A stretch of DNA of 5,400 nucleotides from Flavobacteriia bacterium (lineage in GTDB: Bacteria; Bacteroidota; Bacteroidia; Flavobacteriales_D; Crocinitomicaceae): positions 1 through 5,400 of the forward strand of contig RFQF01000142.1 in NCBI GenBank assembly GCA_009925805.1, written 5' to 3'. This document shows positions 4,981-5,400 of the stretch, piece by piece (within the stretch, counting starts at the first letter, position 1; each line of letters starts with the position of its first letter). A model generated the notes under the pieces. It saw nothing but the letters and a program-made list of their open reading frames with translations. It ran no database searches and had not been told where the DNA came from. The position numbers and the translations under genes were made by a program.

Positions 4981-5400
4981 CTATTGATTTGAATCGGACT
5001 TTGCTAATGTGTAAATGACCAATCCAAAACCAATTTTGTTGACCGCGTCACCAATGTTGTAAACCACATCCATCCACGGATTATTGGCTTCGCTACCAAA
5101 AGCACCGAAAAGACCACCTGGCGTTCCAATGATGTAACCTAACGGATAAATAGCCCAACCTACCAAAACAAACCAAGCCAAAACTCTAGTTGCTTTTGCA
5201 ACTTGTTTTCCAGCAGTTTGAGAAAGATTATAAAAGTTAATTAAGAAGAAATCATTATTTCCATTTAATTGATTAGCACCAGCACCAACATTAACTTGAT
5301 TAGCAGCCATATTAAAAGCAAAACGACCTCCAAAATATTGTTGTAAAGCATAAGCTGATGGAAGTGCATAAGTATCAGTACCAGCGGTAGGACTAATAAT
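4981..5400 (-). CDS. Proteorhodopsin-family retinal protein, C-terminal part (5' end outside window)
   Basis: The frame is open to the right edge, so the ATG at 5310 is internal. The 139 visible residues cover the last two transmembrane helices of a microbial rhodopsin. Helix F is V-L-A-W-F-V-L-V-G-W-A-I-Y-P-L-G-Y-I-I (fragment residues 73-91), with the G-W-A-I-Y-P motif typical of proteorhodopsins. Helix G is V-V-Y-N-I-G-D-A-V-N-K-I-G-F-G-L-V-I-Y (112-130), with the retinal Schiff-base lysine K122 encoded at 5035-5037. The family is seven-helix, inner-membrane and light-driven, usually pumping protons. Helix C, which determines ion type and colour tuning, lies outside the window, so proton versus other ion transport cannot be decided. 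Before helix F there is an unusually long hydrophilic segment (residues 1-50, rich in N, G, A and Q). Codons favour A/T at third positions more than in ygiQ. A strong terminator follows. Confidence 0.93.
   Translation of the reverse strand: MISPTAGTDTYALPSAYALQQYFGGRFAFNMAANQVNVGAGANQLNGNNDFFLINFYNLSQTAGKQVAKATRVLAWFVLVGWAIYPLGYIIGTPGGLFGAFGSEANNPWMDVVYNIGDAVNKIGFGLVIYTLAKSDSNQ

Noticed and set aside
5308..5310. ATG at 5310 as the start of a short 109-residue protein
   Set aside because: The frame continues open to the window edge with consistent codon use, and a rhodopsin needs five more helices upstream.

Overview
This window looks like a chromosomal segment of a Flavobacteriales-type member of the Bacteroidota, probably aquatic. 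Three things point there. Two secreted proteins have Bacteroidota-style architecture: one is a tandem Ig/PKD-like repeat surface protein, the other carries a type IX secretion (T9SS) type A C-terminal tail. There is a proteorhodopsin-family gene. No clear Shine-Dalgarno sequences precede the start codons, as is usual in this phylum. The family-level placement is inference.

Layout. Positions 2-808 (+) hold the C-terminal end of a large repeat-containing surface protein that begins before the window. Positions 806-957 are a structured intergenic stretch: a nested-hairpin element (806-903), then a strong hairpin with a T-run (915-957) that should end transcription of the surface-protein gene. 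Everything after that is on the minus strand. Read in transcription order from the right edge, these are: a rhodopsin C-terminal fragment (4981-5400, continuing past the window) with a textbook intrinsic terminator (4933-4957); a secreted YHYH-domain protein with a T9SS tail (3503-4864); a YgiQ-family radical SAM protein (1583-3463); a pair of inverted palindromic repeats (1463-1547); a truncated HigB-type toxin remnant (1269-1448); and an intact HigA-type antitoxin (959-1258).

How the parts relate. The rhodopsin has its own terminator and is probably transcribed separately. The YHYH gene and ygiQ are 39 nt apart and could be co-transcribed, although nothing suggests a shared function. higB-higA is a toxin-antitoxin module in the usual toxin-first order, but the toxin has lost its N-terminal half next to the palindromic repeat, leaving what looks like an orphan antitoxin.

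I see no clearly new multi-gene system. The items most worth a second look are the long Asn/Gly-rich hydrophilic stretch just before helix F of the rhodopsin, the decayed toxin beside the repeat, and the nested-hairpin element after the surface-protein gene.
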